A DNA stretch of 6,090 bases, taken from positions 1 through 6,090 of the forward strand of contig JAOZTO010000004.1 of assembly GCA_029942265.1 (NCBI GenBank), given 5' to 3'. A model generated the notes under the pieces. It did not search any database. It had not been told where the DNA came from and was given only the letters and a program-made list of their open reading frames with translations. Shown here in pieces: positions 1 through 5,097 of the stretch. A program made the translations under genes and the position numbers. This DNA is from Desulfocapsa sp. (GTDB lineage: Bacteria > Desulfobacterota > Desulfobulbia > Desulfobulbales > Desulfocapsaceae). The stretch's first letter is position 1. Each line of letters starts with the position of its first letter.

Positions 1-2
1 AT

Positions 3-104
3 CACCTGATTGCTCGGAGTGAATATGGTTTGATGGTACAAATTCTAACGGGTCTTATTACCTATTTGCTTCTGGCTATTTATTGTCAAGAGCAGCATGG
101 CTAA
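3..104 (+). pseudogene. C-terminal end of an IS4-type transposase (partial at window edge)
   Basis: The frame from position 3 reads HLIARSEYGLMVQ, then a hydrophobic stretch ILTGLITYLLLAIY, and stops at the TAA at 102-104. This RSE-x-GLM-hydrophobic pattern is typical of the end of IS4-family DDE transposases. In many relatives I recall, the protein continues for some 20-30 basic residues after this point, so the stop here may be premature and the element decayed. Only 33 codons lie in the window; the catalytic residues would be upstream. No terminal inverted repeat was recognised downstream, so the element boundary is not set. It could be an intact transposase with a short tail; the family call is from pattern memory, not a search. 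Confidence 0.55.
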
Positions 105-315
105 TAAGAAAAAAACAATTACTAGCTTGATGGATATATTTACAAAACAGCAAACCCATTTACAGCAACAGCAGGAAATTGTTCGATTATCGCTTAAATC
201 ATATCAAATTAAACAGAATTCGATGCAGGATTTGCTCACCAGCAAAAATCGACTTATTGACTCAAAAAATCTTTTTATGCGAACAACAGCTGATCTTGGA
301 ATCCTGTTGCGGTAA
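97..315 (+). pseudogene. Possible TolC-like outer-membrane efflux protein C-terminal remnant
   Basis: A 72-codon reading frame begins inside the end of the transposase frame and ends at 313-315. Its protein is hydrophilic and helical, rich in Q, K, L and S. The segment LSLKSYQIKQNSMQDLLTSK followed by NRLIDSKNLF and ADLGILLR matches the general pattern of the last two helices of TolC/OEP proteins (Y-x-x-G/K-x-x-S-x-x-DLL-x-A-x-x-x-L, ending in an L-x-x-L-x-R segment). There is no convincing ribosome binding site before the ATG at 97, which lies within transposase coding sequence, so it is probably a 3' gene fragment left after insertion or deletion rather than a functional small gene. A transposase tail in a shifted frame, or chance, remains possible. 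Confidence 0.3.
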
Positions 316-408
316 TTTGCTTGGGAACTTGGTACTCCTTTTCCATCCCCCTTGTCTCCTGACGAGTAAAATATATCGATTCAATTGCAGGGGGGGTGCT
401 TGAAACAC

Positions 409-433
409 ATCGCCCTGAGGACAGGGCTCCTAC
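409..433 (-). repeat. REP-like palindromic element, copy 1
   Basis: Read on the minus strand, this starts GTAGGAGCCC and ends GGGCGAT. Between them is a 6-bp stem GCCCTG/CAGGGC with a TCCT loop (412-427). The layout, a GTAG head followed by GGAG, a short hairpin and a GCGAT-like foot, is that of REP sequences associated with RAYT transposases in other bacteria. A second copy in the opposite orientation lies 115 bp to the right. Confidence 0.6.
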
Positions 434-548
434 AACACCTCCTTCGAAGGCTATGGATGTGACAATAGGAGACAATTGTAGAATTCATTGCCTTGAGAAC
501 GGTTCCACACCATATTCCCTCCAAAACTAACAAGAAGATGTTAGGAGC

Positions 549-573
549 GTAGGAGCCCAGTCTCTTGGGCGAT
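549..573 (+). repeat. REP-like palindromic element, copy 2
   Basis: This has the same layout as the copy at 409-433 but on the plus strand: GTAGGAGCCC, a 6-bp stem (555-560 with 565-570) around a TCTC loop, then GGGCGAT. The stem differs from copy 1 in a compensated way: the fifth pair is A-T here and T-A there, and the sixth is G-T here and G-C there, so pairing is kept while sequence changes. An 8-bp-offset partial duplication, TAGGAGC at 542-548 and 550-556, precedes the hairpin. Confidence 0.6.
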
Positions 574-577
574 CCCC

Positions 578-597
578 AATAGCGCATCAGCGCTATT
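578..597. repeat. Perfect 8-bp-stem hairpin beside the REP-like element
   Basis: AATAGCGC (578-585) and GCGCTATT (590-597) form a perfect stem around an ATCA loop, 4 bp after REP-like copy 2. It is not followed by a T run, so it is a poor intrinsic terminator. It may be part of a larger composite repeat unit. Confidence 0.5.
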
Positions 598-720
598 CAT
601 TCCTATTTAGATTCATCAAAAGATAATTTTCGTTCAATCCCTTAAGATTTCGTTCACACCATCCTACAATTCATTTAAAAACTTGAAAAAAACCTTCACT
701 TTTATAACAGCTTGTGATTA

Positions 721-743
721 AATACTAGCACTTGAATAGTATT
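721..743. promoter_or_regulatory. Operator-like inverted repeat upstream of the heme-sensor gene
   Basis: AATACTA (721-727) and TAGTATT (737-743) form a perfect 7-bp inverted repeat separated by 9 bp, in an AT-rich stretch about 83 bp before the start codon at 826. A weak promoter reading overlaps it: TTGTGA at 712-717 and TAGTAT at 737-742 with a long 19-bp spacer. A dimeric regulator bound here would cover the putative -10 region. The arrangement is visible in the sequence; its function is inferred. Confidence 0.3.
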
Positions 744-810
744 ATTCTCGGTTTTGGATCGCACCACACCTAACCCCCTGTTGCCGTCAATAATACTCTC
801 ACAATATCCA

Positions 811-817
811 AAAGGAG
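811..817 (+). promoter_or_regulatory. Strong ribosome binding site that sets the start at 826
   Basis: AAAGGAG lies 8 bases before the ATG at 826. This favours that ATG over the in-frame ATG at 754, which would place the ribosome binding site inside the coding region and add 24 residues ahead of the membrane anchor. Confidence 0.8.
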
Positions 818-825
818 ATATCACC

Positions 826-1725
826 ATGGCCAAAAAAATGAGTCTACGATCAAAAGCAATCGTTGTCTTCTTTGTTACTCTGCTCTTGATTCTCGCCTCC
901 CTCTTTGCTGGACTTGGTAAATTGAGAGATCAGGTACTTAGAAATGAAGCGCAAGCCGTTTCGGATCAGGTTGTTTCCTTTAGAGCATGGGTGGCTGGAA
1001 CTGGTATGGTCTGGGTGAATAAACTCACCCCACAGTTTGATGAATACCTTGCAGTCCATGATGCAGGAGATTCTAATTTCTTTTATGGTAAAAACCCGGC
1101 ACTTGCTACTCGTGAACTCTCAACTATTGCCAACAAAACATCGACCCGTGCGTCTTTTTCTGTGACCAGTGACAATGTCAGGCAACAGGCCAACGCACCT
1201 GATAGTTTCGAAAAGAAAGCTATTGCGGAATTCACAACGGACAAAACTGTTCCTTTCGTTGAAGCATATGAAGCAAAAACATATCGCTATGCTCGACCAC
1301 TCATAGTTAAAGAAGGATGTCTTAAATGTCATGGCGATCCAAAAGATGCTCCTGCAGCTGTTATCAAAAAATATGGTGGCCAAAAAGCATTCCACTATAA
1401 AGTGGGGGATGTTCGTGGAATCATTTCCGTTAAACTTCCATCCATCACCTTAGTGGAAGCTCTTCCAACATTGATTAATCCCTGGTCTGTTGGTGGCCTC
1501 GTATTGGCATTTCTTATAAATTTTCTATTCACAACACGCTTTATCCTAAACCGCCTTCATAAACTAACCGAAGACACTAAGGCCATTGTATCTGGTAAGC
1601 TTGACACACCACTTATTTACACACCACCCACAGAATCCAACGATGAGGTTGACCATGTGTATCATTCAGTGGATCTTTTAAAACGCAGCATGGAACTTGT
1701 TGTGAGAAAAATAAAAAGAAAGTAA
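826..1725 (+). CDS. Tll0287-like (DUF3365) c-type heme sensor with HAMP, no output domain
   Basis: This encodes a predicted 299-residue inner-membrane protein with a periplasmic sensor domain. Residues 11-31 form the first membrane segment. Residues about 32-215 match the Tll0287-like/DUF3365 family, with the W-V-A-G-T-G-x-V-W-V segment at 55-64 and one covalent-heme motif CLKCH at 165-169. A second membrane segment spans about 221-238, and a HAMP-like linker follows to about residue 290. The protein then ends in basic residues: there is no histidine kinase, diguanylate cyclase or chemotaxis signalling domain. In related proteins this domain precedes such outputs and is thought to sense redox state or small ligands through the heme. 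The start is chosen from AAAGGAG with 8-nt spacing. It is first in a three-gene cassette and 29 bp from the next gene, so its partners are probably the Roadblock proteins downstream. The ligand is unknown. Confidence 0.85.
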   Translation: MAKKMSLRSKAIVVFFVTLLLILASLFAGLGKLRDQVLRNEAQAVSDQVVSFRAWVAGTGMVWVNKLTPQFDEYLAVHDAGDSNFFYGKNPALATRELSTIANKTSTRASFSVTSDNVRQQANAPDSFEKKAIAEFTTDKTVPFVEAYEAKTYRYARPLIVKEGCLKCHGDPKDAPAAVIKKYGGQKAFHYKVGDVRGIISVKLPSITLVEALPTLINPWSVGGLVLAFLINFLFTTRFILNRLHKLTEDTKAIVSGKLDTPLIYTPPTESNDEVDHVYHSVDLLKRSMELVVRKIKRK

Positions 1726-1754
1726 GAGTATTATTAAAAAAACAGTGAGATAGA

Positions 1755-2480
1755 ATGACAGAAAAAATGGCAAGCTATACAAGCCAACAACAGCATAAGG
1801 ATGCCCTTATCAGCGGAATATCCATTGCTTCTTTTCTTCAAATGCTGGAACAGGAAATGCATACTGGAAATGTTCATGTTCATTCAGAAAATGACATTGG
1901 AATTTTATATTTTCAAGATGGAAGTCTTATCAATGCTAAATCCGGCACACAGACTGGATTAAAAGCCGCCTACACAATTATTAATTGGCAAAATCCTAAG
2001 ATTTCACTAAAAAAATTCACAACAGGAACCGAAAAAGCAATCACGGAACCACTTGGATATATTCTCCTTAACGCTGCTCAACAACAAGATGAGAAGACAG
2101 AGTCAATGACTGCGGCCACAATCACATATGTGTCAGATGACGCAAAAAACAATGATGATTTCCAGAAAACTGCTACCATTCTTTCTGATATTCCTGATAT
2201 TCGTTACTTTTTCATTCTCAATAAAGCGGGTAAAATTGTTGTTCATTCAGCACCGAACACAAATCTGGGTGAACTGATTGTTTACTGCATCATCACAAGC
2301 AGTAATCTTAGGAAATCACTTAAGGTGAAATCTCCCAGGCGAATTATAATGCAAATGAAAGACAGTAGTTCACTGCTCATAATACCTAAGGCAGGAAAAA
2401 TACTGGGAATGATACTTGAATCACATAGCTCTGCTACGGAAGTTTCGAATCGAATAGCCTCTGACTTATCTGCTAAATAG
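1755..2480 (+). CDS. DUF4388 (PATAN-like)-Roadblock/LC7 fusion protein
   Basis: This encodes a predicted 241-residue cytoplasmic signalling protein with no signal peptide or membrane segment. Residues about 17-110 look like a DUF4388 domain: it opens with LISGISIASFLQMLEQE, then has the G-N-V-x-V strand, the I-L-Y-F-Q-D-G-S-L-I-N-A hairpin, and an I-I-N-W segment near residue 77. Residues about 136-238 fit a Roadblock/LC7 fold: a helix at TATILSDIP, the F-x-I-L-N-K-A-G-K-I-V-V-H-S hairpin, a long helix, then the S-S-L-L-I-I-P-K-A-G-K-I-L-G-M-I hairpin. Roadblock domains are dimerisation platforms, often regulators of small GTPases such as MglA; DUF4388 domains occur in PatA-like and gliding/signalling proteins. 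No GTPase is encoded here. The ribosome binding site is weak (GTGAGA, 1745-1750), which suggests coupled translation with the upstream gene. An ATG at 1767 is an alternative start. Confidence 0.75.
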   Translation: MTEKMASYTSQQQHKDALISGISIASFLQMLEQEMHTGNVHVHSENDIGILYFQDGSLINAKSGTQTGLKAAYTIINWQNPKISLKKFTTGTEKAITEPLGYILLNAAQQQDEKTESMTAATITYVSDDAKNNDDFQKTATILSDIPDIRYFFILNKAGKIVVHSAPNTNLGELIVYCIITSSNLRKSLKVKSPRRIIMQMKDSSSLLIIPKAGKILGMILESHSSATEVSNRIASDLSAK

Positions 2481-2501
2481 ATACTACTAGCTGACAAAAA
2501 A

Positions 2502-3146
2502 ATGAATACTATTGCACAAGAATTTTCAGTTCTCCCTGGGGTTATCGGTTCATGCGTATCTGTTCAAAATAAGGATATGCTATTTTCCAGCCTTCCTGAC
2601 TATTTCTCTAGTGATATGGTGAATGATGTAAGTAATAATATGGGAAGAATGATGCAGATGGCAGCAGTGAAAGGTCTTGAGCCACAAACCATGGCAATCC
2701 GTTATGATAAATTTGATATCGTAGCCATGCAGGTCGAGAGTAATGCCATGCTCTTGGTTCTTTGTGACGTAGGTAGTAACACCTCACTCATAGCCACAAC
2801 GGCCAGTATGCTTGCTCCAGAAATTGCAAACGCCCTGCAACAGGAGCCAGAAGAAAATAGTACTAAATCGATTCCACCACCAGATAAGACTATCAATGCA
2901 AGTCCCCCCAAAGAATGGCAGGTAAACATTCAAACCACACAAGCACTTGAAGAGATCAAACAGGCACTACTTGACACTGTAGGACCAGTTGCTGATCTGG
3001 TTTACGATGAGTGCATAGAGCGATGGACAGTAAGTAACCCACCAGACATATCTCGCATCTTTGAGCTTATCGGATGTCTTTCAGGAGAAATTGATAACTC
3101 GGAGCTTTTTGAAGAATTTAAAGGAAAAATTTCTACCATGCTTTAG
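2502..3146 (+). CDS. Roadblock/LC7-like protein with C-terminal helical GPVA domain
   Basis: This encodes a predicted 214-residue cytoplasmic protein. Residues 1-115 resemble a Roadblock/LC7 domain: an L-P-G-V-I-G-S-C-V-S opening, a helix around 38-56, and the strands DIVAMQVES and AMLLVLCDVG, which match the paired strands of that fold. Residues 115-140 are a proline- and serine-rich linker. Residues about 146-214 form an all-helical domain with the motif GPVADLVYDE at 161-170 and a second half ELIGCLSGEIDNSELFEEF. This recalls the small GP[IV]A-type C-terminal domains (DUF8082-like) found on some bacterial kinases and cyclases; I am not certain of that name. The gene starts 21 bp after the preceding stop with no clear Shine-Dalgarno sequence, again suggesting translational coupling. 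It ends at a TAG that overlaps the napH stop on the other strand. Confidence 0.65.
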   Translation: MNTIAQEFSVLPGVIGSCVSVQNKDMLFSSLPDYFSSDMVNDVSNNMGRMMQMAAVKGLEPQTMAIRYDKFDIVAMQVESNAMLLVLCDVGSNTSLIATTASMLAPEIANALQQEPEENSTKSIPPPDKTINASPPKEWQVNIQTTQALEEIKQALLDTVGPVADLVYDECIERWTVSNPPDISRIFELIGCLSGEIDNSELFEEFKGKISTML

Positions 3147-3961
3147 CCTCCCTCTTCACCCTTCCCCCATTGAAACACGATAGCCTTTGGTTGGCACACT
3201 GCAGTACACTCACCACAATTCCAGCAATAAATTGATTCTGCCATACCTTGGGAAGGTGTCAATCCTAGCGGGCAAACTTGATCACACAATGTGCATGACG
3301 TACAAATACTCACATCCTGTACCAACAATAAATTTCGTTTTGCCCCTATGATATTCAGCGTGGCACCTAGGGGACAGAAGTATCTGCAAAAAAATCGTCT
3401 TGTCAGCAGGTTCAGACCCAACACAACAACAATAATAATAACACCTTCAATTGCCAGAGTATGAAAGAAAACAGCTGTCATAATTTCTCGTCCAACAAGC
3501 CCTGGAGGAGAAAGAAATACAAATAACGGTGCGCCCAGAATCATTGTCAATACAACCTCTGCAATGAGTGTAAACCAGAGTATTCTTCTGGATAGCAAGA
3601 TCTTGTCCGTTATCCATTTACTGCCTGACAATCTCTTTTTGAGACCATCAATAATTTCGCTAAAAAAACTGATGGGACATAACCAGCTGCAATAGACAGA
3701 ACCAAGTAATACAGCAAGACAAATTGGCAGAATCATAGCAATTAAAGCAGGCAAAAAAAACTGTTTTGACACAAGAATGGATTCAAGCCCTTCAAGGGGA
3801 GAAACAAACCAGAGTTTGCCCACACCAAAAGACTGGTACCATCCCTGAATAGTATTGATCTGGAAATAGTAATTCAGAAAGGGATTAATTAGAATAAGTA
3901 GAAATGCACAGCAAAGTACAAGAAAACGTGTCTGATGGATGCCCCATTTTTTCTTTACCAT
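3143..3961 (-). CDS. napH: NapH, membrane quinol-oxidising ferredoxin-type protein
   Basis: This encodes a 272-residue polytopic membrane protein of the periplasmic nitrate reductase system. It starts with hydrophobic segments near 11-30 and 68-89, and others lie near 124-150 and 164-187. Two membrane-face cysteine motifs are present, CSWLCP (91-96) and CRYFCP (192-197). These are followed by two [4Fe-4S] ferredoxin motifs: C220, C223, C226, C230-P and C246, C249, C252, C256. This arrangement is that of NapH, which with NapG takes electrons from menaquinol or ubiquinol. The length is close to the usual 270-290 residues. Its ATG overlaps the end of napG by 7 bp (3955-3961), a sign of coupled translation. 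NosR/RdxA-like relatives share the CxxxCP motifs, but the napA-D-G context settles the call. The final residues GKGEEGG form a short polar tail. Confidence 0.93.
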   Translation of the reverse strand: MVKKKWGIHQTRFLVLCCAFLLILINPFLNYYFQINTIQGWYQSFGVGKLWFVSPLEGLESILVSKQFFLPALIAMILPICLAVLLGSVYCSWLCPISFFSEIIDGLKKRLSGSKWITDKILLSRRILWFTLIAEVVLTMILGAPLFVFLSPPGLVGREIMTAVFFHTLAIEGVIIIVVVLGLNLLTRRFFCRYFCPLGATLNIIGAKRNLLLVQDVSICTSCTLCDQVCPLGLTPSQGMAESIYCWNCGECTAVCQPKAIVFQWGKGEEGG

Positions 3962-4551
3962 TGAACACGCTCCCAGGCATAGATAGGCTCAATATTAATT
4001 GCCTTCTTTCCGTCCTCTGCTGTTACCGGACAGGCATGGGTACAAATTCCACAACCAACACATGAATATTCAAGAACTATTGGACGTAACTGATTCAGTG
4101 TTATTGCAGTTTCTTTATAGGGGCAGACATCAAAACAGGTTCTGCAAATAATTAAACTCTGCCAAGTGTGACAAATATGTTTATTAACTACAGCAATCCC
4201 CATTCGTGTTTCATTTTGAGGGATTTTTAGCAGAGTCCCAGTAGGGCAAACTTCAACACACTTCATACACAGATAACAGGGCGTCTCTTCTGCTGAGATT
4301 AGAGGCGTGCCAGCAAAAATTCCGGCTCGGATATCGAGGAGATAGATGGAACGATAGGGACAGACTTCCACACAACGACCACACCGAATACACTTCCCGG
4401 CAAATATTTCTTCCGGAACTGATCCGGGTGGACGCAGGCGATTTGTTTCCACAGGAGATTTGGTCAAAGCCATGCTTCTGACTGTTGCAGGTAATAGTAC
4501 AGCAGCAGAAAGTGATGTTGCAGCAATTTTTAAAAAATCACGTCTCTTCAA
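3955..4551 (-). CDS. napG: NapG, Tat-exported four-cluster [4Fe-4S] protein
   Basis: This encodes a periplasmic electron-transfer subunit that works with NapH. The chosen TTG start at 4551 gives a 198-residue protein beginning MKRRDFLKIAATSLSAAVLL, a textbook Tat signal (RRDFLK). Four cysteine clusters follow: C54-C57-C60-C64P, C92-C95-C98-C102P, C127-x8-C136-C139-C143P and C164-C167-C170-C174P. The stretched first spacing of the third cluster is also how I recall other NapG proteins. The alternative GTG at 4605 would add 18 residues before the twin arginines and overlap napD by 68 bp with no ribosome binding site. The TTG has AGG six bases upstream and overlaps napD by 14 bp. E. coli NapG is somewhat longer (about 231 residues). 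It is followed by napH with a 7-bp overlap. Confidence 0.9.
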   Translation of the reverse strand: MKRRDFLKIAATSLSAAVLLPATVRSMALTKSPVETNRLRPPGSVPEEIFAGKCIRCGRCVEVCPYRSIYLLDIRAGIFAGTPLISAEETPCYLCMKCVEVCPTGTLLKIPQNETRMGIAVVNKHICHTWQSLIICRTCFDVCPYKETAITLNQLRPIVLEYSCVGCGICTHACPVTAEDGKKAINIEPIYAWERVQW

Positions 4552-4852
4552 ATGGTACCTGTTTTTTATTTCGTCCACCAAAAACTTTGGGTTTACTCTC
4601 ACCACTTGCTATTTTTTTTGCTTCATCTTCCATGTTCATATAGGTAAGACCTACATTCATAACAGAATCAGTTTCTTCCATAATTTTCACGATCTTTTCA
4701 AGGTCTTCTGAAGTCTCAGCTTCTGCTACTGCAACGATGTTTCCAGCAGCATCATCTCCATATACTTCGACTCCTGCAACATTTTTAAGGGACGCAACAA
4801 CTGCCTTCCGTTCGTCAGGAAGACTTTGTACTACAAATCCGGCAATTACCAT
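4538..4852 (-). CDS. napD: NapD, maturation chaperone for NapA
   Basis: This encodes a 104-residue cytoplasmic protein of the NapD family, which in other bacteria binds the NapA Tat signal peptide and aids its maturation before export. The N-terminal strand MVIAGFVVQSLPDERKAVV and the later segments NIVAVAEAETSEDLEKIVK and VMNVGLTYM fit the ferredoxin-like beta-alpha-beta NapD fold. The last 25 or so residues are a charged tail (KPKVFGGRNKK region) beyond the usual fold, making it longer than the 87-residue E. coli protein. The start at 4852 is set by AAAGGGAGA (4857-4865) a few bases upstream; an earlier in-frame ATG at 4903 falls inside the terminator hairpin and is unlikely. Its end overlaps the start of napG. 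Confidence 0.9.
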   Translation of the reverse strand: MVIAGFVVQSLPDERKAVVASLKNVAGVEVYGDDAAGNIVAVAEAETSEDLEKIVKIMEETDSVMNVGLTYMNMEDEAKKIASGESKPKVFGGRNKKQVPFEET

Positions 4853-4887
4853 GTTTTCTCCCTTTGCAATAAACCGTAATGCCACTG

Positions 4888-4919
4888 AAAAAAGCTGCCT
4901 CATACGAGGCAGCTTTTTT
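4888..4919 (-). terminator. Strong bidirectional intrinsic terminator between napA and napD
   Basis: Positions 4888-4901 and 4906-4919 form a perfect 14-bp stem around a 4-nt loop. The GC-rich core is GCTGCCTC/GAGGCAGC and is flanked by A6 and T6 runs, so it reads as an intrinsic terminator on both strands. On the minus strand it follows napA by about 180 bp and precedes the napD start codon by only 36 bp, so it should separate napA transcription from napDGH or act as an attenuator or 5' stabilising hairpin. Confidence 0.85.
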
Positions 4920-4932
4920 ACCTTAACCGCTA

Positions 4933-4938
4933 ATTATA
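4933..4938 (-). promoter_or_regulatory. Possible -10 element for a napDGH transcript
   Basis: The minus strand reads a perfect TATAAT here, inside an AT-rich patch just upstream of the terminator hairpin. No convincing -35 hexamer lies 16-18 bp upstream (the sequence there is G-rich), so a promoter would need an activator. If used, the transcript would start near 4926 with the hairpin at its very 5' end. Confidence 0.25.
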
Positions 4939-4964
4939 CGTAAATATTCGGCTAGCACCCCATC

Positions 4965-5025
4965 TTCGTTCGATCCGGCTTGTTCACATATGAACAAATA
5001 TAGTTCACAAGCTGGATCAAACGAA
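4965..5025. promoter_or_regulatory. Large imperfect hairpin with internal dyad in the napA-napD gap
   Basis: Positions 4965-4983 pair with 5007-5025 in a 19-bp stem with one mismatch (4971/5019) and one G-T pair (4977/5013). The 23-nt loop region holds GAAC (4992-4995) and GTTC (5003-5006), which can pair. Overlapping its left arm is the perfect dyad TGTTCA-CATA-TGAACA (4981-4996), which has the general shape of a CRP/FNR-family operator although it does not match the standard consensus. It could be an RNA structure in the napA 3' untranslated region or a protein-binding site. Confidence 0.5.
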
Positions 5026-5062
5026 CCTGAGGCACTATCCAAACATTTACAATTCAGTGCTC

Positions 5063-5081
5063 TGGGCTGTTTTTAAGCCCA
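5063..5081. other. Small hairpin just downstream of napA
   Basis: TGGGCT (5063-5068) and AGCCCA (5076-5081) pair around a 7-nt loop, 17 bp beyond the napA stop codon. On neither strand is the stem followed by a T run, so a terminator role is doubtful; it may protect the 3' end of napA mRNA. Confidence 0.4.
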
Positions 5082-5097
5082 ACCCGAATATTTACAA

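Larger units (their letters stand above)
316..825. other. Non-coding, repeat-bearing intergenic region
   Basis: About 510 bases lie between the remnants at the left edge and the first intact gene. No convincing coding sequence is present on either strand; the short open frames here lack ribosome binding sites and recognisable protein patterns. The stretch contains a G7 run at 390-396, two REP-like hairpins in opposite orientation (409-433 and 549-573), a 10-bp palindrome CCTTCGAAGG at 441-450, a perfect hairpin at 578-597, a 20-bp-phased direct repeat at 628-656, and an inverted repeat at 721-743. The base composition shifts from mixed to strongly AT-rich after about 600, which fits the promoter side of the downstream gene. 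Confidence 0.7.

Noticed and set aside
179..587. Short overlapping open frames on both strands in the left intergenic region
   Set aside because: They run through the REP-like hairpins, have no ribosome binding sites and show no protein-like pattern.
578..610. Hairpin at 578-597 as an intrinsic terminator
   Set aside because: The stem is not followed by a continuous T run, and there is no intact gene upstream on the plus strand for it to terminate.
683..708. Promoter reading TTGAAA (683-688) with TATAAC (703-708)
   Set aside because: The 14-bp spacer is too short for a standard housekeeping sigma promoter.
754..825. In-frame upstream ATG at 754 for the heme-sensor gene
   Set aside because: The strong AAAGGAG at 811-817 serves the ATG at 826. 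The extra 24 residues are proline-rich and would displace the membrane anchor from the N-terminus.
850..1395. Minus-strand open frames over the heme-sensor gene
   Set aside because: They are shadows of a gene with clear domains and a clear ribosome binding site; the encoded sequences look like random cysteine- and phenylalanine-rich translations.
4460..4711. Plus-strand open frame over napG/napD
   Set aside because: It is antisense to two well-supported genes, with no ribosome binding site or recognisable protein.
4853..4903. Extended napD start at 4903
   Set aside because: This ATG lies within the loop of the terminator hairpin and lacks a ribosome binding site. The ATG at 4852 has AAAGGGAGA ahead of it and begins the conserved NapD strand.
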